Assembly: GCA_964362515.1 (NCBI GenBank)
Contig: CAYIEP010000029.1
Location: forward strand, 1-7,458
Reading direction: 5' to 3'
Source: CAYIEP01 sp964362515
GTDB lineage: Bacteria; Patescibacteriota; Minisyncoccia; UBA6257; UBA9933
Length of the DNA stretch: 7,458 nucleotides
The position numbers and the translations under genes were made by a program. Of this stretch, positions 4,620 to 7,458 are shown piece by piece. Under the pieces are notes generated by a model, which did not search any database, was not told where the DNA came from, and saw nothing but the letters and a program-made list of their open reading frames with translations. Every line of letters begins with the position of its first letter. Position 1 is the stretch's first letter.

Positions 4620-5387
4620 TTATTTCAAGGCTTCTTTTATGAAAAGTTTCATCGTATCATAAGGAACCGCGCCTTTTACCGGAGATTTCGTTCCGTCTTT
4701 GGCGATAAGAATACTATAGGGCGTCCCTAGGGCGCCGGCATCTTCAGCTTCCTTGGCTTCGCTTTCAACGTGCTCTTTATATTTTCTGCTGTTAATACAG
4801 GCCTCAAATTTATTTTTATCAAGACCGATATATTCTCCTATTTTCGGGATTTCGTTTATGTCAATATTATTATTGGAGGGAGTGATTTCAAAATATCTAT
4901 CCAGATACGCCCAGAATTTTTCGTTTCCGCCGAGTTCATTAGCGCATTCGGCCGCCTCGGCCGCTTTTTGGGCCTTGAGCGGATGTAAAAATTCTATCGG
5001 AAAATGGCGGTATATCCAGGCGATTTGACCGTCATATTCTTCAAGTAATCTGCTCATTGTGTAATGAAATTTTTTGCAGAATGGACATTCCAAATCGGAA
5101 AATTCTATTATTTTTATCGGCGCGTTGGGATTTCCGCGAATATGGTCGCTTGAAGAAATCGGCTTTGCGTTATCAATGGATGCCGTGAAAGTTTTTTCTT
5201 GATTCGCTTCTTTTACAGGAACGCTTTCCCTTTTTAATTCCGCCGTGTAAATCCAGGAACCGGCAATAAGAAGAGCCGCGAAAATTATGCTTATCGGCAA
5301 TAAATAATCTTTTTTGCTTGTTTGCTCATTCATATTGAAATTATTTAAATACATACTACCAAAATTAAAAAGGACGGGCAAGTTCAT
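4620..5387 (-). CDS. DsbA-like thiol-disulfide oxidoreductase, membrane-anchored
   Basis: This is a thioredoxin-fold protein of the DSBA/Thioredoxin_4 type, acting outside the cytoplasmic membrane on thiols or disulfides of exported proteins. The active site CPFC lies at Cys101-Cys104 within SDLECPFCKKFH, and the cis-proline loop GTP at 221-223 (ALGTPYSILI). The helical insertion lies between them, with WIYRHFPIEFLHP at about 124-136. Two further cysteines, Cys148 and Cys197, may pair. The signal anchor is at about residues 29-48. The longest ORF starts at 5387 and overlaps the NYN gene stop by 4 nt (ATGA). The first 18 residues look unlike a normal N-terminus, however, and Met19 (ATG 5331-5333, MNEQTSKKDYLL) puts the anchor in the usual place, so I prefer 5333 as the true start. 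It is followed after 3 nt by the CAAC membrane protein. Confidence 0.93.
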   Translation of the reverse strand: MNLPVLFNFGSMYLNNFNMNEQTSKKDYLLPISIIFAALLIAGSWIYTAELKRESVPVKEANQEKTFTASIDNAKPISSSDHIRGNPNAPIKIIEFSDLECPFCKKFHYTMSRLLEEYDGQIAWIYRHFPIEFLHPLKAQKAAEAAECANELGGNEKFWAYLDRYFEITPSNNNIDINEIPKIGEYIGLDKNKFEACINSRKYKEHVESEAKEAEDAGALGTPYSILIAKDGTKSPVKGAVPYDTMKLFIKEALK

Positions 5388-5902
5388 GCGCGTCCATTTT
5401 TCAGCGGCACCGGTTTGATGTTTTCGGCGCCAACATAATCTTTAAGCACCACCGCCATTTTGGGCAGGATGCCGAAAAGGTGAATTTTTTTGTTGTTATT
5501 TTTCGCTTCATTGACCGCCTCAAGCATATGGCGGTCATTGCTGATTATCGCGATATCAGTAATCTCCGAATATCTGGAGAACTTCCAGACCGTCCGGATT
5601 ATGCTGATATCAACTTTGTCCTCCAGTTTATCGCTGTTCCTTCTCTTGGGACAGCTAATAATATCGTATCCGAGTTCGGACAAATCCTTCATCCCCCAGA
5701 CCATGTCATAGGGGATGAAAACCAGAGCGAAATCCAGATTTCCGATTTTTAAGAGTTCTTCTTTTAAAATTTGAAAATCAAGAATTTTTCCTTTTCCTAT
5801 CGCGTCGTCTGCCAACGCGATGTTTTCATAATCTATTAAAGCTACAACCCTCCGAACTTCTGAAGCCGGGGGTTTAAAAAATCTTTCCAAGATTTTTATC
5901 AT
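5384..5902 (-). CDS. NYN-domain (LabA/DUF88-type, PIN-like) protein
   Basis: This is a 172-aa single-domain protein of the NYN family, predicted metal-dependent ribonucleases related to PIN domains. The acidic residues that build the active site in the family are visible: Asp24 in VALIDYENI (20-28), Asp95 and Asp98 in DKLEDKVDISIIRTVW (91-106), and Asp123 in IAIISNDRHMLEAV (118-131). The HLFG strand near 141-144 closes the fold. It appears complete with all key acids, so activity is plausible. The substrate is unknown. GGAG at 5907-5910 lies 4 nt before the ATG and supports the start. It follows the hairpin after the 338-aa gene and overlaps the DsbA-like ORF by 4 nt, which would place an RNase-like cytoplasmic protein and an envelope oxidoreductase on one transcript. 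The biological link is not obvious. Confidence 0.88.
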   Translation of the reverse strand: MIKILERFFKPPASEVRRVVALIDYENIALADDAIGKGKILDFQILKEELLKIGNLDFALVFIPYDMVWGMKDLSELGYDIISCPKRRNSDKLEDKVDISIIRTVWKFSRYSEITDIAIISNDRHMLEAVNEAKNNNKKIHLFGILPKMAVVLKDYVGAENIKPVPLKNGRA

Positions 5903-5919
5903 TTGTCTCCAGAAAATTT

Positions 5920-5951
5920 GGTTGGGAAGCGAATCCGTTCGCTTCCCAACC
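5920..5951 (-). terminator. Perfect 14-bp hairpin after the 338-aa gene
   Basis: GGTTGGGAAGCGAA (5920-5933) pairs without mismatch with TTCGCTTCCCAACC (5938-5951) around a 4-nt loop, and AAATTTTCT follows on the minus strand. It starts 8 nt past the stop codon at 5960. The U-tract is modest, so it may be a partial terminator or an mRNA 3'-end stabiliser between this gene and the NYN operon. Confidence 0.7.
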
Positions 5952-5959
5952 GCGTGAGC

Positions 5960-6976
5960 CTACTTGGCGGCGGCGCTTTTTTGCCGCTTCCCGTATTCTC
6001 GGGTGGCGGCAAATAGCATCCTTGCAAACTTCTTGGCGAAGTCCAGTAAAAATTTCGGAGTCTTGTCTTCCAGGACAACTCCGGTTTTTACTGCTACCTG
6101 CGGGATAAACTTCCCCGCGTTCAATCCAACCCAGGCAAGTGAGCCATAGCCCTCCTTAGCTTCCACAACTATGAATTCCTTTTCCTTGCTCTTTACGGTT
6201 TTCACCTCCACCAGGGCGACTCCTTCGCTCTGGCGGGATTCGCCATTCCCTGGCGAAAAGTGAATAACGTAAATTCCGATTTCCTTGCCTGCCATGGCCA
6301 AGAGATTAGGATTGCCCTTGGCAATGGCGTCCTTCATCTTCGCCTTTGTCTCCTTGTTGACCATCTCCCAGTACCGGGAGATTAACTGCCGAAATTCGTA
6401 AAAAATTTTCCGGTCAGCCGGCGAAGTGCCTTCCTTGTAGAACTCCGAGCGGATATGTATTAAACAGTCACCGCCAAAAACGACCGTTCCATCCGGGAGC
6501 TTATCGCCATTATCACGGCGAACTTTCTGCTCGTCGAAAATCCTACCACGTCCAATCTCGACGATTTTCTTCATCCATGAAATGACATCGCTCCGCGATG
6601 CCGGATTCGCGCTCATCAATCCGTTAATGAGCGTCGCGACCTTGACGCTTTCCTTGAACGTCTGGTCGCCGGAATTTCCCAGCTCTTCCTTGAGTTGTTT
6701 TAGCTGATTCAACCGTTGAATCAGCTTAGGGTCGTCCATAAATCCCTCCACAGCCGTAATTTTCCTGATTTCGGCCGTCACTTCCAAGATTTTCGCCGCT
6801 ACGGCCTGCGCCGTATCGCGACGATCCTGGATGTTTTTTTGCTCGTCCTTGAGTTGTTCGTCCGTGAACGTTAGCACCGGCTTCGTAGCCAGCGCTTTGA
6901 TGGCGGCGAAATTAACCGCCGCCGGTTCTTTCTTGGCCTTGGGGTTTTCCAGGGCCTCTCTTATTGAAGCAGCCAT
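5960..6976 (-). CDS. Unrecognised 338-aa Lys/Ala-rich protein, GC-rich gene
   Basis: I do not recognise this protein. It appears soluble, with no signal peptide or membrane segment. The ends are basic and Ala-rich (MAASIREALENPKAKKEPAA at the start, GKRQKSAAAK at the end). Residues 40-105 are helical and charged, probably coiled coil, including LIQRLNQLKQLKEELG. The second half looks mixed alpha/beta, with strands around GTVVFGGDCLIHI, EIGIYVIHFSP and GVALVEVKTV, and a Gly/aromatic stretch YGSLAWVGLNAG. It has a single cysteine. Codon use differs visibly from all its neighbours: more C/G third positions and about half GC by eye against an AT-rich background. A strong AGGAGG (6982-6987) 5 nt before the ATG, a consensus-like promoter and a terminal hairpin frame it as its own unit. 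It may be transferred, or native and highly expressed. Confidence 0.8.
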   Translation of the reverse strand: MAASIREALENPKAKKEPAAVNFAAIKALATKPVLTFTDEQLKDEQKNIQDRRDTAQAVAAKILEVTAEIRKITAVEGFMDDPKLIQRLNQLKQLKEELGNSGDQTFKESVKVATLINGLMSANPASRSDVISWMKKIVEIGRGRIFDEQKVRRDNGDKLPDGTVVFGGDCLIHIRSEFYKEGTSPADRKIFYEFRQLISRYWEMVNKETKAKMKDAIAKGNPNLLAMAGKEIGIYVIHFSPGNGESRQSEGVALVEVKTVKSKEKEFIVVEAKEGYGSLAWVGLNAGKFIPQVAVKTGVVLEDKTPKFLLDFAKKFARMLFAATREYGKRQKSAAAK

Positions 6977-6981
6977 GATGG

Positions 6982-6987
6982 CCTCCT
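6982..6987 (-). promoter_or_regulatory. Shine-Dalgarno of the 338-aa gene
   Basis: AGGAGG lies 5 nt before the ATG at 6974-6976 and decides this start. It stands out because many other genes in the window have no SD. Confidence 0.85.
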
Positions 6988-7033
6988 GTTAGTTAAGTTA
7001 GGGCTAATAAAAAAACAACAATAATTTTGCGTT

Positions 7034-7044
7034 TCACCTCCTTA
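7034..7044 (-). promoter_or_regulatory. Orphan full-length SD-like site in the leader
   Basis: TAAGGAGGTGA is an 11-nt match to the full canonical anti-SD complement, but it lies 57 nt before the 338-aa gene ATG and no ATG follows at a usable distance. An in-frame GTG within it would give a 14-codon ORF (MKRKIIVVFLLALT) but has no SD of its own. It could be a ribosome standby site, a leader-peptide start or a remnant of a lost gene. Confidence 0.6.
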
Positions 7045-7067
7045 TTTAAAATTTTTCAAGTTGCCCG

Positions 7068-7087
7068 GCGTTTATTAAATCAAACGC
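7068..7087 (-). other. Small hairpin in the leader of the 338-aa gene
   Basis: GCGTTT (7068-7073) and AAACGC (7082-7087) form a 6-bp stem with an 8-nt loop, just inside the predicted transcript start and upstream of the orphan SD-like site. It may stabilise the 5' end or act in leader control. No riboswitch class is recognised. Confidence 0.45.
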
Positions 7088-7097
7088 TTCGTCTTTA

Positions 7098-7126
7098 TAA
7101 ATATCATATAAATACGATTATGTCAA
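7098..7126 (-). promoter_or_regulatory. Strong promoter of the 338-aa gene
   Basis: The minus strand reads a perfect TTGACA (7121-7126), a 17-nt spacer, and TATTTA (7098-7103) preceded by TG at the extended -10 position (7105-7106). Transcription should start near 7091, leaving a leader of about 115 nt before the ATG. It is the best promoter match in the window. Confidence 0.7.
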
Positions 7127-7171
7127 ATTAATGTACTGGAAGGGTACGTCGATGACACTTTCAATGAAATT

Positions 7172-7458
7172 AAAGCAATTCTGATTTTGTAAAGAAAACA
7201 CGCTATCAAATTCCCCAGCGAGGAATTTGCGCTCGCTCTCGGCCTCGCTCGTCCAGCAATAAAAAAGATTTTTCTGAAATCTTAACGGAAGCGCAGCCCC
7301 TCCCCAGTTTTATAAATACAAAACTGGGGAGGGGCGTGAGCGGATTGAAGAAAAATCTTTTTTCTTGCCGGATGAGCGAGTCCGCCAGCTGGCTGAGAGC
7401 GCGAATTCCTCGCTGGGGAATTTGATAGCGTGTTTTCGCACAAAATCAGAATTGCTTT
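7172..7458. repeat. Long imperfect inverted repeat, hairpin family copy B (window edge)
   Basis: The two halves are near-complementary around a centre at about 7315. AAAGCAATTCTGATTTTGT (7172-7190) is exactly inverted at the very end of the window. A block of more than 30 nt from AAAACACGCTATC through CCCCAGCGAGG is also perfectly inverted. The arms differ by scattered substitutions and small indels, including CCAGCTGG present in one arm only. The innermost part is a separate perfect 16-bp stem (7296-7335). The repeat may continue beyond 7458. It shares two conserved blocks with copy A. No convincing coding region is seen inside. Confidence 0.85.
7296..7335. repeat. Perfect 16-bp GC-rich hairpin at the core of copy B
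   Basis: GCCCCTCCCCAGTTTT (7296-7311) pairs exactly with AAAACTGGGGAGGGGC (7320-7335) around the 8-nt loop ATAAATAC. It occupies the position held by the unrelated nested palindromes in copy A, between the same conserved flanks. Confidence 0.9.

Noticed and set aside
4753..5028. Plus-strand ORFs of 72-91 aa opposite the DsbA-like gene
   Set aside because: They are antisense to the conserved thioredoxin-fold coding sequence and show no domain or start signal.
7129..7308. About 60 open codons on the minus strand through the hairpin arm, ending in a protein-like FIESVIDVPFQYINLT and a TAA
   Set aside because: There is no ATG or SD, and most of it lies in palindromic DNA that forces biased codons. 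The last 14 or so codons, outside the repeat, could be the end of an interrupted gene, but this cannot be shown.
1..7458. CRISPR array, tRNA or rRNA gene
   Set aside because: No regularly spaced direct repeats and no tRNA- or rRNA-like segments were recognised on either strand.

Overview
The window looks like a piece of a Candidate Phyla Radiation (Patescibacteria, probably Parcubacteria-like) genome. The evidence is indirect. Most genes are AT-rich, compact and on one strand. Several proteins resemble families that I recall mainly from such genomes: the His-rich PLHTHDD protein, the GCAACG membrane protein and a tiny Gly/Met/Trp-rich membrane protein. Many starts lack a Shine-Dalgarno (SD) sequence, and intergenic gaps carry palindromic repeats. 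No rRNA, tRNA or CRISPR array is visible, so the lineage cannot be fixed. All genes are on the minus strand, so transcription runs from high to low coordinates.

Read in that direction, the window opens with a long imperfect inverted repeat (7172-7458) that runs to the window edge. A consensus-like promoter and a leader of about 115 nt follow. They drive an unrecognised 338-aa gene (5960-6976) that is more GC-rich than its surroundings, has a strong SD and ends at a perfect 14-bp hairpin. Next comes a tight three-gene run: an NYN-domain (PIN-like) nuclease, a membrane-anchored DsbA-like thiol oxidoreductase overlapping it by 4 nt, and a multi-pass membrane protein with a CAAC motif 3 nt further on. 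A 118-nt palindromic element (3956-4073) of the same family as the one at the edge separates this run from a membrane-anchored His/Cys-rich protein and a previously unlisted 50-aa membrane protein (3179-3331). A compact terminator and a palindromic repeat follow.

The low-coordinate part is housekeeping: rmuC, a DUF2238/YjdF-like membrane protein, tmk with a clear intrinsic terminator, then groES and the first 65 codons of groEL. I see no CIRCE element in front of groES, but an unrelated 12-nt inverted repeat abuts its -35 box.

Three points deserve most attention. (1) The two hairpin elements share conserved flanks with unrelated stems of the same length inside, which suggests a non-autonomous mobile hairpin family. 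(2) The dsbA, CAAC-protein, His/Cys-protein and micro-membrane-protein cluster looks like a possible envelope thiol or metal module. (3) At least three genes (groES, rmuC and the His/Cys gene) have -10 boxes ending 8-9 nt before the ATG, which predicts leaderless mRNAs, whereas tmk, the NYN gene and the 338-aa gene have classical SDs.
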